A stretch of DNA of 64,000 nt from NCBI GenBank assembly GCA_946122785.1, contig CAMGYJ010000007.1, forward strand, positions 7,146,909 through 7,210,908, given 5' to 3'. The translations under genes and the position numbers were made by a program. The notes beneath the pieces are model-generated. The model had not been told where the DNA came from. It was given only the letters and a program-made list of their open reading frames with translations, and did no database searches. The DNA is from Linum tenue (taxonomy: Eukaryota > Streptophyta > Magnoliopsida > Malpighiales > Linaceae). Of the stretch, positions 1-10,743 are shown piece after piece (the first letter of the stretch is position 1; each line of letters starts with the position of its first letter).

Positions 1-26
1 TTTGGAGCAAACAGCTTTAGAGAGTC

Positions 27-1430
27 ATGAAGCTTTCATTCTCGATCCCGGCGAAATCCTCTTCATCCAAGCCTACAACTAAACCTATACTTGTTTCCAA
101 AGATGAAGAAACTGAACAGAGACAGAAAGAGTATGTGACAGAGTTCGATCCCTCAAAATCTCATGCTACACAAAATAAACCGAAATACATTATTCCTCCA
201 AAGGAGAACGAATGGCGGCCTCACAAGAAAATGAAGAACATCCACAGCCTTGCTTCTCTTCAATCTGATACCTCAGCTAATGACGTCCGCTTCGAGGTTG
301 CTGTTGATGGCGTTGATGATGGCAGTGGTGGCAATGTATCTTATGGGCTTAATGTTCGGCAGAGTGAAAATGAAGACTCTTCTAAAGATGGTAGTGGGGG
401 TTTCCCATCTGAAAAATCCAGCACCGAGAACATGCTCTTGGAGAAGTTGAAGTATGATTTACATCATCTTCCGGATGATGAAGGATTCAAGGAGTTTGAG
501 GATGTTCCAGTAGAGGGTTTTGGTGCAGCCTTGCTCGCTGGTTATGGATGGACAGAAGGAAGGGGTATTGGAAAGAATGCCAAGGGAGATGTTGAAGTGA
601 AGCAATATTTCAAGAGAACAGATAAGCAAGGACTTGGGTTTATGTCCAATGAATCTGAAATGAGTAGTGACAAGAACAAACAGAAGGAGAGAGGTACAGG
701 AAGAGAGAAAGAAACGGATAGAGATGACAAGGCTGATGGATTTGCTGTTGGTAAAATTGTCAGGCTGGTTGCTGGTTCAAATGGGGATGCTGTAGGTTAT
801 AAAGGTACTGTTGTGGAAAAATTAGGCACTGAGTGGCTAGTTCTGAAGCTTGCAAAAACTGGGGAGGAATTAAGGGTACATGCTTCCGATGTCGCAGCCT
901 TAGGATCAGTAGAAGAAGAGAAGTGCTTGAAGAAATTGAAAGAGTTAAGGGTTAGAAGTGAAAAGCAGTCATCGGACAGTGGGAGGAGTGGAAAACGCAC
1001 AAATAGAGAAAGCGACAGAAAGAGAGATGCCGAGAGAATAAAACCTGATAAACAAAGGGGGACCCCATGGCTAAGGAATCACATTAGGGTTAGGATCATA
1101 AGTAAGGACATGAAAGGAGGCAGATTGTACTTGAAGAAAGGGGAGGTGGTGGATGTTGTGGGACCGTATATCTGTGACCTCTCCATGGATGGAAGCAGGG
1201 AGCTGGTGCAGGGAGTTGATCAAGATCTTCTTGAGACTGCATTGCCAAGGAGTGGAGGTCCTGTTCTCGTTTTGTATGGGAAACATAAGGGAGTGTATGG
1301 AAAGCTGGTGAAAAGGGACTTAGAAGAGGAAACCGGGGTTGTGCAGGATTCGGATAGCCATGAGTTCCTCAAAGTCAAACTTGAGCAAATAGCCGAGTAT
1401 GTTGGGGATCCAAGCGATCTTGGGTATTAA
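27..1430 (+). CDS. MOS2: MOS2/GPKOW-like G-patch and KOW protein
   Basis: This intronless 467-residue reading frame begins at the first ATG after a short leader and ends in TAA. A G-patch lies at about residues 160-206, with GFGAALLAGYGW then a run of spaced glycines ending QGLGF. A first KOW motif lies near 241-270 (VGKIVRLVAG..GYKGTVV) and a second near 410-433 (VLVLYGKHKGVYGKLV). The linker is charged and Lys/Arg/Glu-rich. This order and length match plant MOS2 (about 460 residues) and human GPKOW, which are nuclear RNA-binding, spliceosome-associated proteins. From family knowledge, Arabidopsis MOS2 is needed for innate immunity and for microRNA processing. The frame looks complete and undamaged. 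A MOS2 paralogue exists in Arabidopsis, so exact orthology is not settled. Confidence 0.92.
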   Translation: MKLSFSIPAKSSSSKPTTKPILVSKDEETEQRQKEYVTEFDPSKSHATQNKPKYIIPPKENEWRPHKKMKNIHSLASLQSDTSANDVRFEVAVDGVDDGSGGNVSYGLNVRQSENEDSSKDGSGGFPSEKSSTENMLLEKLKYDLHHLPDDEGFKEFEDVPVEGFGAALLAGYGWTEGRGIGKNAKGDVEVKQYFKRTDKQGLGFMSNESEMSSDKNKQKERGTGREKETDRDDKADGFAVGKIVRLVAGSNGDAVGYKGTVVEKLGTEWLVLKLAKTGEELRVHASDVAALGSVEEEKCLKKLKELRVRSEKQSSDSGRSGKRTNRESDRKRDAERIKPDKQRGTPWLRNHIRVRIISKDMKGGRLYLKKGEVVDVVGPYICDLSMDGSRELVQGVDQDLLETALPRSGGPVLVLYGKHKGVYGKLVKRDLEEETGVVQDSDSHEFLKVKLEQIAEYVGDPSDLGY

Positions 1431-3347
1431 GTATTACCTTGGCGCTACCTACTGGAGTGTGCTGGCTGCTCAGTCTTTCAGCAGGTAATTTGGATGCATA
1501 TAATGTAATGATGCATCATCCATGTCTGTGCCACATCGGTCTATACCATGTTGCCGAATGCATCTTCCACCCACTTTAACATGCACATAACACTTTTGAT
1601 GAACTACTAGAGGTAATAGAAAGGTAGTGTTATGTGACATTCATACGTGTTCTTTGTATTCTGCACTCTTTTTCTGTGAGTGAATTGCTATTCTGTTGAG
1701 GTGAATGAATGCCTTTGCCTTGATCGCAATCAGGTGTACAGAATACAGGCGCTGTTTTCTACTCCTTGATTAAGCACAATGTAACATTACTATGTTGTCG
1801 CTAACACCAGCATCTTGTTAACTAACTAATGAGTTTACTTTATTTTTCTATGACTTTATTATGTTACTATTTCACCTTAATTTGAGGGGTTTTCATGACT
1901 TTATGTCGACGAGTAGCTCGATCATTCTGTTCTATTTTGAAGTGATCAGTCTTGTGAAGGAGATATACTCCACATCAAATGTATGATACGAATAAGCAAC
2001 AAGAAGCTAGAAATTATGCAATATACATCTAGTATCGAAGCAAGACATCAAAACCATAATTCAATCGGTACTGCAGTTACAACTAGGGTTCCTCCATTCA
2101 AGCAACAATCAAGATTAGTTGATGGAGGATAAACGAGGAAGAAATGAAGTCGATTTGGACTTCGAATGACATGTATTGGCGATCGGGATTTATCTATTTC
2201 AATACTAGGTAGCATTAGTTTATGAAGAATGTGAAAACAAACAAGGAAGAGAGCAAGTTGCTATGATTTTCAGAAGGCGTCATCAAATTTTCTAACTCTT
2301 GAACTTCGAGATCGATAATTATCTATAAAATTTCTTAACTATTCTTCTCCAATGCAAAACTAGTGTGTTCGCCTTATTCTTGCTCTAAAAGAATATGACA
2401 TTATTCTCTCGTATTGAATTCTTCATAATATATGTGGCTCTGTAAAAAGACATCTGTCAAGAACACGATTCGTGTTCAATCTGTATTTATTATTGAGTTC
2501 TTTTTTTCTGGGTTGTTTGTTTATATCCTTTTTGTCCAAGTGATGTGTTAAGATCTAGAAATTTCAATAGCAAAAGGGATCTAAAACTTCAACAAACAAA
2601 CAAAAAAAGGATCTAAAACAAACCAACATAATTTTTTTTTTTCCCGAAAACAAGCTTAAAACTGGGAAGCCAACAAACTTGGTCCAAAATGACGACATGA
2701 CAAATGTGCTAAAATATACAAAGACAAGAAAACATGCATAAATTATAAGTTATCAAGTCTTTATAAAGAAAGGAATAAGTTGAAAAAGGTTGGACCTGTC
2801 GTGGAGTGTTGACCTCCTTCTTCTGCCGACCATTGATGGGGATGTAATTAAATTCAGAACTCATCGAAAGTCATTATCCAAACCTTGATGATCATCTTGT
2901 TGTGATTACAGTACGGTTAATTAACAATGCCGATAATTAAATTTTGTTTAGAGCCATATTAATTAGTTGCCCGTGTTTGTTCAATTTGCAGCTTCTCAGG
3001 TCCTACCAAAGAAGAAACAACAGGCAAATAAAAACACTGCCAACGGGTAATATTCAATTATGAAATGGGGCCTGCACGACATGTGATCAATTTTGGGTTT
3101 CATAAGTTTTTGGTTATTTAGATTCTGAATTAACTAAAGTTGGACACGATACTATAATTTAACTTTTGTTACGTCCATCATGCTAATTAGGATTAGGTTT
3201 GATCCGGCGATACATACGATGTCCCCCACTCTAATTGTAATTAATTAATGCTCGTAATTCTGCATGCAGACAGCAAACTATAGTAGACTACTTCTTGTTT
3301 GAGTTCATTGACGTATATTATATATGCATTTTGGCCCAATGGACATA
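1431..3347. other. Intergenic, MOS2 3' flank
   Basis: This AT-rich stretch presumably holds the 3' UTR of the MOS2-like gene in its first few hundred bases. I see no coding frame, RNA gene or repeat structure that I can support. Confidence 0.6.
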
Positions 3348-3352
3348 TATAC

Positions 3353-3753
3353 GGTTAGAAACAAAGTTTCTAACGAGATTCGTATTGGGTGATATTTGAG
3401 AATTTAGGGATTGGGAAGATAGAATTAGGGATTTGTGAAAGAATTGGGGAAGAACAGAATTGGGAATTAGGGATTTAGAAGAGGAAATTGGGGATCGAGG
3501 AGAAGAATGGCCGTCGGCCTAGGGATAGGTGACGAAATTGAGAGAGATTAGGGTTTGAGATACTTTTCTGAATAATGGTTCTTGCCTCCTCTGAATAAAA
3601 CGCAAGTACATATTTATAACGAAAGATAGGAAAACCTAATACTAAACCTAATCTTGCTGAAAGACTACTAACCATATCTAATAAAACCTAATAATAATAA
3701 TAATGATAATTATGGTAGAAACTCATTTTCTTAAGGAAAACGTGTTTCTAACA
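3353..3753 (-). repeat. Element 1 3' LTR (left copy)
   Basis: This 401-bp LTR ends GTTTCTAACA and should begin TGTTAGAAAC, but its first base here is G instead of T. The terminal 20 bases form a near-perfect hairpin (TTAGAAAC-aaa-GTTTCTAA). It is followed directly by the polypurine tract complement at 3754-3770. Confidence 0.9.
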
Positions 3754-4261
3754 TCCCCTCCCCCTTGAGACCAACCTTGCCCTCAAGGTTGATCAATTCG
3801 ACCCACTTCTTCCCGTCTACTGTGCAATCCGCGTCGTGGCTCCTCCATTTACTACGTTTTCTTTTCTTCCAATCGTGCTCCACTATTCGGACGAAGCCCA
3901 CTCCAGTGACTTCGACTCTCCTCCACTTTTCTCGAACCACGTGACACGTGACACGGTCTCCATAGCCAAATAACTCTTCCCCTTCGTTCGCAAAATTCAC
4001 TAAATAAGAATTGGAGAGATGTTCTTCTTCATGCTCCATAAACTCCTCCATTGACTTGGATGTGAAAATAATCCAATCTCCTCCTTTATCTTGGACTTGA
4101 CCCACGATTGATTGGAAGGAAGAGATAGAGCCCAAACCAATGTTAGGCCTCATGGTGCTCCTCATCTTCTTCTCAATCTCGTGTGGGCTTGGCTCCCTTA
4201 TAAGCCCATCTGCCAACTTAAGAACTTCATCCAATTCTGCTTTCCTCAAAACCCAGCCCAA
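3754..4261 (-). CDS. Element 1 second ORF, C-terminal part
   Basis: The frame overlaps the end of the first ORF and runs through the polypurine tract into the 3' LTR, stopping at 3731. It encodes about 176 residues if read from its first alternative start. The tail WKKRKRSKW..INLEGKVGLKGEGM is encoded across the polypurine tract. The same tail (WKKMKRKKW..INLEGKVGLKGEGM) recurs in element 2, although there it needs a frame change. An inverted repeat, AACCTTG-ccct-CAAGGTT, lies just inside the tract in both elements. The function is unknown. It may be the C-terminal half of a protein begun in the first ORF. Confidence 0.55.
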
Positions 4262-5958
4262 ATTGGGCTTAAGAGACAGCCCAGCTTAGGCCCACAACCT
4301 ACCTGAAAATGCGGCCCATTCCTTCCTTCAGCACAACTTGTATCTTCTGTGCTTGGCTCATAACCAGACCTTGGCCCGGTCGGCTCAATCTCCTTCTTTG
4401 GCCCGCTCGGCTGATCCCAGTCAAGCCCACAGCCCGCACCAACTAACCCACCCGGACTGACGGCCCGATCAGAAGAGAGGCCCAAGGGTACTGGGCTTTG
4501 CTGCGCAGCGTGGATCACGGGGGGTGACCTAGGGTTCGGACGATGGAAAGCGATACCGCCGCCCTCCTTCCTCTGCTCGCTCGTCGTCCACCCCTTCCTC
4601 GGCGGCGATGGGCTCCTCTGCCGGTGGAAAAGCCAGCCCCCGCCAGCCCCGACGAGCGGGCTCTGCTCCGCGCCGCCGCCTGCAGTCGCGCGCGCCTCCC
4701 GCCGCGCGCCGCCTTCCTCGCCTCGGCCAGCCTGCCCGAACGCCGCCGCCTTCGCCTTTCCTACCCCGTTGGCCAGCGCCGCAAACGACTCCAACTCATG
4801 CGGCCTTTCCTCCAACTCCTCTTCCGGCAGCGCACCATCCGCCTGACAAGGAGGCGGCGAGTTCGACGCCGCCACCGATGGATCCCGACGAGTCTGCTCT
4901 GCCTCTACCCTGCGCCATCGAACGTTCGTCGTCCCCTGCAGCTTGGTCGCCCGCTCTGTCTCCCCGAGGAAGGGACCCCATGAACAGCGCCCCTGCGAGA
5001 CGAGCTTGTGACGCGGTGCCCCTTTTTTAGCAGAATCGGACGATTCCAGGAGCAAGGGTGGCGGATCGATCCTTCCCCCATCTGCCTTCGCAACGACAGC
5101 CACCAAGGGTGGATATTTGCCTGCCTGTGACGCGACGTAGCCCTCTCGCCGCCTTTTTTCATCGTTTATTCTTGGTGAGTCAAACACCTTGATTGGTGGT
5201 TCCACAACGGCGCTCGACAGTAGTGGTTGCATCATCGTGGTGATTTCAGCCACAGATGATGGCGTTGACTTGTCTTTGATGGCCGGCGAATCCGCCCCCA
5301 CCAACTCCTCCATCAACGGTTGCTCCGCCGTCTCCTTATTAGAGACATCGACAAGGGCGATACCATCTCCTTTTTCTTCTTTGACCTCAGATGGAGGTGG
5401 TATGGTTGCTGCAGCAGCAACTTCTTCTCCGAGGATAGAAGCCAAAGCCAGCTTCGGTTCTAGCGACTCCGGCGGTTGCTTCTTCTTCCGGAATTTCCCT
5501 CCGTCAATTGGAATTGGCGGAGTTGGAGTTGACCTAAAAATCGTCCTTGCCGCAGGGCTGGTCCAAACTCCTCCCTCTCGGTGGCTTTCGAGATTGTTGG
5601 CTCTGATTGCGGACGGAGAGACTGATTCCGCAAAGTAGACTTGAGTTGGGACGACAGCGGTTGACTTTGGAGGCTGGTTAGCCTTTGCTGCCTTCTTCTG
5701 AATCGACGCGTGTAGCTGGGTAACGGTGGTGAGTTCCGCCGATGCTGGTGATGGTGAAGCCGCCACGGTGGTGGTTGATGGTTTGGGTTGCCGAGGCGAG
5801 GCGACTTGTAATATCTCCTGCGCCGTCAGCCGCGCTCCCCCGGCGTTCTCGCCCTCCTTCTCTGCCGCGGCGCCTCGCGCCGACTCCTTCTTCCAGTAGT
5901 TCGCGATTTCCCATAACCTTTCTTGCAACTGAGCCCATGGCTGCTCTGATTTTTCCAT
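4246..5958 (-). CDS. Element 1 first ORF, unknown low-complexity protein
   Basis: This 570-residue frame is on the minus strand and starts about 65 bases after the primer-binding site. The product is rich in Pro, Ala, Glu and Ser, looks mostly disordered, and I recognise no domain. The central part is much more GC-rich (about 4.5-5.0 kb) than the surrounding DNA, which may mean captured host sequence. The C-terminal section (GYEPSTEDTSCAEG..HFQVGCGP) aligns by eye with the end of the element 2 frame (GYEASKRKASWAKG..LNF, stop, AGCGP). It is therefore a shared element protein and not a chance frame. It overlaps the next ORF by 16 bases in another frame, so the original may have been one longer protein broken by an indel. 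No gag signature such as a zinc knuckle is visible. Confidence 0.6.
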   Translation of the reverse strand: MEKSEQPWAQLQERLWEIANYWKKESARGAAAEKEGENAGGARLTAQEILQVASPRQPKPSTTTVAASPSPASAELTTVTQLHASIQKKAAKANQPPKSTAVVPTQVYFAESVSPSAIRANNLESHREGGVWTSPAARTIFRSTPTPPIPIDGGKFRKKKQPPESLEPKLALASILGEEVAAAATIPPPSEVKEEKGDGIALVDVSNKETAEQPLMEELVGADSPAIKDKSTPSSVAEITTMMQPLLSSAVVEPPIKVFDSPRINDEKRRREGYVASQAGKYPPLVAVVAKADGGRIDPPPLLLESSDSAKKGAPRHKLVSQGRCSWGPFLGETERATKLQGTTNVRWRRVEAEQTRRDPSVAASNSPPPCQADGALPEEELEERPHELESFAALANGVGKAKAAAFGQAGRGEEGGARREARATAGGGAEQSPLVGAGGGWLFHRQRSPSPPRKGWTTSEQRKEGGGIAFHRPNPRSPPVIHAAQQSPVPLGLSSDRAVSPGGLVGAGCGLDWDQPSGPKKEIEPTGPRSGYEPSTEDTSCAEGRNGPHFQVGCGPKLGCLLSPIWAGF

Positions 5959-6023
5959 CGTCGATTCTCCGGTTTCTAAGCTGTCCCTGATGGAGTTGAG
6001 AAGAACTCACCGATCGGAACCGG

Positions 6024-6035
6024 GCTCTGATACCA
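6024..6035 (-). promoter_or_regulatory. Element 1 tRNA-Met primer-binding site
   Basis: The minus strand reads TGGTATCAGAGC, the complement of the 3' end of plant initiator tRNA-Met. It is two bases from the 5' LTR. The same site occurs in element 2 (21870-21881) and the Copia element (48073-48084), also with a two-base spacer. Confidence 0.85.
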
Positions 6036-6037
6036 GA

Positions 6038-6438
6038 TGTTAGAAACAAAGTTTCTAACGGGATTCGTATTGGGTGATATTTGAGAATTTAGGGATTGGG
6101 AAGATAGAATTAGGGATTTGGGAAAGAATTGGGGAAGAACAGAATTGGGAATTAGGGATTTAGAAGAGGAAATTGGGGATCGAGGAGAAGAATGGCCGTC
6201 GGCCTAGGGATAGGTGACGAAATTGAGAGAGATTAGGGTTTGAGATACTTTTCTGAATAATGGTTCTTGCCTCCTCTGAATAAAACGCAAGTACATATTT
6301 ATAACGAAAGATAGGAAAACCTAATACTAAACCTAATCCTGCTGAAAGACTACTAACCATATCTAATAAAACCTAATAATAATAATAATGATAATTATGG
6401 TAGAAACCCATTTTCTTAAGGAAAACGTGTTTCTAACA
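6038..6438 (-). repeat. Element 1 5' LTR (right copy)
   Basis: This is the 401-bp partner of the left LTR, with intact TG...CA ends. It is the 5' LTR because the primer-binding site lies on its inner side at 6024-6035, read on the minus strand. It is followed by the target duplication TATAC. Confidence 0.9.
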
Positions 6439-6443
6439 TATAC

Positions 6444-7669
6444 TTCCTCCATTTTCTTATAACTTTATTTCGACAAACCATGGCGATTTGGATTTAGTAT
6501 ATAAGAGCTGAAAATAATAAGTAATTATATCAGCTTTCTATGATTTTAAATGTAAAATTTTTGAGAAATCGGTGTAATCCTTTGCGTTCTACTTCTACCA
6601 CTTTTTAACGTTTTCTCGGAATATGAATATACATGTTATCATCTTAAATCGAAAAATTAACAAAAAATTGTAGCCGTTCATGAACTTCACATAGCAGCGT
6701 CACTATCGACAACACATGTTACTATTTGTTTCTCATGTGTTTGTGTTTCCGATTTTGTTTGATCTTCAAAGATATATGCAGCCAATTTGTCATTCTTTAG
6801 GAAGCTGGCAATACCAAATATGTAATTGTGAGAAATAGGGAATTGATTAAGATTCTCAAAATAATTGTGTAGAGTCCATTTGTCACCCTTTTCAGGCTAT
6901 TGATTCATGAACTATCTAATCTATCTTGGTTGAAACAGGACAAAATATGTCTCCCATAATAAATATTTGAAACTCAATTAAGCTTAAGCTACTGGGCTAA
7001 TTAATTAGTTAATAAGCTCTACGCTGGGAACAATTGGTGTTGAAATTTTGTTCGAAGAAGAATCGGGTTTGAGTTGTAATCTTAACTCTTATCCAATGAA
7101 CTAACAACGACAACGTAATTAGCTTTCTGTTTCCGTCCACGTATACAAATATATATAGCTTAATTAATCCTGATACAGTTTTCAAATTTGGTAATTGGAT
7201 TTTGTGAAATACGTACGGCAAAGACAAACACTACCCTCCGCCACTTCACTTTTTAAACGTTGCTGGGCCTGCATGCGTTCTAATATCTAGCTTACGTACT
7301 AAACTACATGTTAATTAAGTATTTTAGACTAATGATACAGATTTCATTTCAAGTTTTGGTTACCATAGTCTCTTGTTATACAATGAAATGTATAGTATAA
7401 CGTTTTGTACGTATCTAATAAATTGGCAATGGATCAGGTCAGTAACCTTATGGTGAGTAACCATGAGTAACCCGTCCACATCAGCATGACATCAGCATCC
7501 TCTCTCTCATGGAAAGCCTTTAATTTTTCCCTCTTTAATCTTTGACGGACGATTTCTCGCTCATTTTAAGTCGAAATTTAATTTTTTTTGCACAGTTAGA
7601 TCAGATTAATTGTCCTCTTCAAAATGATATCCACTTTAATATATTTTTCGAACAAAAAAAATTGAGCCA
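6444..7669. other. Intergenic, AT-rich
   Basis: I find no gene, RNA or bounded repeat in this AT-rich stretch. Short reading frames here have no recognisable content. Confidence 0.55.
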
Positions 7670-7834
7670 TTTTTTACCAGCCTATACCATATGGTATTGA
7701 CTGGTATTGAAATAAAAGCAAACCTATGTTTTGAAAAACGTACCATGGTGGTATGAACAAACCAATACTGTAGGATGGTTGAATACATGATAGTAGAAGT
7801 ATATTAATTGTAATTTACGACTTTTAACATTGTA

Positions 7835-8166
7835 TACCACACAATACCACCCCGTACCAGGGTGGTATTGTATGGTATTGTGTGGTATTTTTTGGTCCTG
7901 TAATTTGTTCACCCAGAAATTTGTAGATCCAATAGATCATGATGAACTCGTCCCTTCTGTGCAAACGTTTTCAAAAACGAATTAAAAACGAAGAAGATAC
8001 CATACAATACCACCCCGTACCAGGGTGGTATTGTATGGTATTGTGTGGTATTTTTTGGTCCTGTAATTTGTTCACCCAGAAATTTGTAGATCCAGTAGAT
8101 CATGATGAACTCATCCCTGCTGTGCAAACGTGTTCAAAAACGAATTAAAAACGAAGAAGATACCAT
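7835..8166. repeat. Tandem 163-bp repeat with central palindrome
   Basis: Two near-identical units start at about 7841 and 8004, a period of 163 bp. Each unit opens with an inverted repeat in which ACCACACAATACCACCCC and GGTGGTATTGT...GTGTGGT face each other around GTACCAGGG. A partial third palindrome with TACCATATGGTA begins near 8160. This looks like a duplicated palindromic MITE remnant. No family was identified. Confidence 0.75.
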
Positions 8167-8305
8167 ATGGTATGCAGTTCGTACCGAGAGACCAGAATGT
8201 TTTTTCCTAAAAAAATATTGAAAATTGATCTCATTTTGTAGAGCACGGTGAACTCGTTCCATCTGTGCAAAAAAAATTAAAATCCGAGTTAAAACGAAAA
8301 AGATA

Positions 8306-9422
8306 GGGTTAAAGACACATTTGGTCACTGAGATTACAAAATCGGGACATGTTTAGTCACTAGAAAAAGTTAATATCAAATTTGGTCACTACAATTACTA
8401 AAACTGGACGCATTTAGTCACTCGCCGTTAGTCTCCGTCCAACTCCGTTAATGAAGTCCGTTAAGTGCTGATGTGGCAAACAGAATTGCCTAATCAGCCA
8501 AATATAACCCAACAAAAATAAAACCCGACCTGCCACGTCATTAAAACCAACTCAACCCAACTCAACCCATGACCCAACCCTACCCAACCCTTCTTCCTCC
8601 CACCTCCTTCTTTTCCCCAAAACCACCGCCCCGCCACTATCCTCCTTCCTCCCACCTTTCTCCCAATTCACGATTCATTTCTTTTTTTGTAATGTTGTTT
8701 TTTTTCTTCTTCTTCATCAGGATGAGATCCAAAGCCCAGCTGGTGCTGGCGCCACTCCACCGCCGGGGAACTTGTTGATGTTCAACCAACACCAGCTGAA
8801 TTCAGCAGCTAACAATAATAATGACTACTTCGGCTTCAATACTTCAGCTCGAGGAGGCGGAGGAGGATTGCAGGTCTCGTCGGATGAGCTCGCAAGGCCG
8901 CCGCCGTCAATGGTTGTTAACAGACGTAAGAAATTGCAGTCGCTGAACCCTGGCTAGCCATAGAAAAGCTGCACGGAAATTGCACCCTCGACAGCAGTGG
9001 TTCCCGGTGGACGAGCGTGATGGGTTCAGCAGTGGTTCATCTCCGGAGCGTGATTGGGAGAAAGGTGGGAGGAAGGTGGAGAGCGGCGGCGGTGATTTTG
9101 GGGAAAGAAGGAGGAATAAGGGTTGGGTAGGGTTGGGTCATGGGTTGGGTTGGGTTGGGTTGGTTTTAATGACGTGGCGGGTTATAATGATGTGGCGGGT
9201 CGGATTTTATTTTTGTTGGGTTATATCCGGCTGATTAGGCAATTCTGTTTGCCACATCTGCACTTAACGGACTTCATTGACGGAGTTGGACGGAGACTAA
9301 CGGCGAGTGACTAAATGTGTCCAGTTTTAGTAATTGTAGTGACCAAATTTGATATTAACTTTTTCTAGTGACTAAACATGTCCCGATTTTGTAATCTCAG
9401 TGACCAAATGTGTCTTTAACCC
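8306..9422. mobile_element. Pack-MULE-like element
   Basis: Long terminal inverted repeats of nearly 300 bp or more begin GGGTTAAAGACACATTTGG and are roughly 95% identical by eye. A perfect 10-bp duplication, GAAAAAGATA, flanks the element at 8296-8305 and 9423-9432. Long TIRs and a 9-11 bp duplication are typical of Mutator-like elements. No transposase is encoded. About 400 bp of non-TIR DNA sits in the middle and contains a coding-like fragment, so it may be a gene-capturing (Pack-) MULE. The MITE at 13965-14349 has the same terminal sequence and also a 10-bp duplication. Confidence 0.85.
8722..8957 (+). pseudogene. Possible captured gene fragment in the MULE
   Basis: One frame is open for about 78 residues. 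It contains a Pro/Gly-rich start (SPAGAGATPPPGNLLMF), an Asn run, a Gly run and a basic end (VVNRRKKLQ), and stops at TAG near 8957. The content looks like the disordered part of a plant nuclear protein, but I cannot name the parent gene. It lies between the two TIRs of the MULE and has no start of its own. A chance open frame cannot be fully excluded. Confidence 0.4.
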
Positions 9423-9531
9423 GAAAAAGATATGAGTCAATTAAGAAAGCTAGTGAAAATAAAAATAGCCTTTAATTCTCCATCCTTAGATCTGAATTTT
9501 CTAAATGAAGGGTCCAGATTTGGTTATTGAT

Positions 9532-9558
9532 GGGTGCATAACCCATGGTTATGCACCC
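9532..9558. repeat. Perfect 12-bp inverted repeat
   Basis: GGGTGCATAACC and its exact complement are separated by three bases (CAT). It could be a hairpin or the remnant of a transposon terminus. No partner end was located. Confidence 0.6.
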
Positions 9559-9779
9559 TATCTTGAGCCTACTAATTAGAAATGAATTTATAGTAACATC
9601 TATTTTTAAAAGGGAGTATCTCATGATTTATTAAAGAAGGTATGTTGTCTTAACAAGTCTACAACTAGATACGGAGATAAAGATGATGACTAGTTAGGAA
9701 AAGGTCAATTATATTATTGGCTCCTAGCTACAATAATATTTTGGGTACAACTGTAGTGACATGCAATGCACCGTAATTT

Positions 9780-10225
9780 GCACAATTCGGTTGACCTATG
9801 TACTCATTCGGTCGACCGGTTACATTATCGTGGTCATTTTGATAGAAACTACGGTCGTCCATTAACATATAATGAGCGACCGTTTTGTGGTAGTCATTAC
9901 CAAAATGGTCGACCACAACAAAAAAATTGATGGACCTATTTGAGGCCGTCAAAAAATAAATGGTTGATCACAATAGGAAAGAGGTTGACCTTTCAATTTA
10001 GTCATGTACAAAATGGTGGACCGAAAAAAAAAGAGGTCGACCACTTCAGGATAGTCATTATCATATCTGCAATGAGGCCGGCTATTTTCAGCAAGAGGTC
10101 GACCATATAGAAAAAGAGTCATCAACACATTAATACATCCCTCTTCAAGTGGAACATAGAGGAAAATGTTGATTTTGCGGTCGACCGCTTATAGTAAAAG
10201 GTCGACCGCTTACAGTAAAATAAGT
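9780..10225. repeat. GGTCGACC-rich degenerate array, first block
   Basis: The octamer GGTCGACC occurs at least six times within about 420 bp, for example near 9810, 9907, 10035, 10097, 10183 and 10200. Many one-base variants lie between them, such as GGTTGACC and GGTGGACC. Spacing is irregular, so this is not a simple satellite. A second block lies at 11637-11801, so the two may be one array split by later insertions. Confidence 0.6.
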
Positions 10226-10738
10226 TTGCGACCTTTGAATTTTGTGCTTATGTCTGTCGATGTCTGTACTTTGTTTGGTCTAAGAAATTACGATAGAACC
10301 AACAAATTCAATCCAAAATTATAATAGCAAGAAATCATAACTTCTTAACAACTTAATCACTAACACCAAATACAATAAAACACACCTCCTAATAATTCAC
10401 ACTTACCTAAAATCGAAAAACCACAATGGCTTAATATCAATCCACGATCATAGTTTCTTTAAACTAAATCTTCCTTAAGACTTAACAAATTTCACAACAA
10501 AAACACACAATCTAAATCATGGAGTACCTAGACCTCTCTCCTCTCACTCATCCACATTTTCCTCATTGGTGTTGCTAGCATTATGATAGTCAGATGTGGT
10601 GGGATGTATTATCTTCCACTGAAAGATCAGAATTTATCTCGCATCTTTGTTCCACTCACATGTAGTGTGCTCATGCGGCTGGGCTTTGAGCTATGGTAAA
10701 TTGGTAATGTATATGAAATTAATATAATGGGTATTATG
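10226..10738. other. Non-coding, unassigned
   Basis: This AT-rich stretch between the GGTCGACC array and the solo LTR has no recognisable gene or bounded repeat. It may be part of an older transposon whose other end is the hAT-like sequence near 11595. Confidence 0.45.
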
Positions 10739-10743
10739 GGTAC

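Larger units (their letters stand above)
3353..6438 (-). mobile_element. Non-autonomous LTR retroelement, element 1
   Basis: Two 401-bp direct repeats at 3353-3753 and 6038-6438 flank an internal region. The element is bounded by the 5-bp target duplication TATAC at 3348-3352 and 6439-6443. On the minus strand, a primer-binding site TGGTATCAGAGC (6024-6035) lies two bases after the 5' LTR and matches the 3' end of plant initiator tRNA-Met. A purine-rich tract (minus strand of 3754-3770) abuts the 3' LTR. The LTRs differ at about five positions by eye (roughly 1.2%), including the first base of the left copy. The interior encodes no gag, protease, reverse transcriptase or integrase that I can recognise, so movement would need enzymes from another element. 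Element 2 at 18.1-22.2 kb is a relative. Confidence 0.92.

Noticed and set aside
4543..5030. Arg/Pro-rich plus-strand ORFs
   Set aside because: They are antisense frames of the GC-rich interior of element 1, with no recognisable content.
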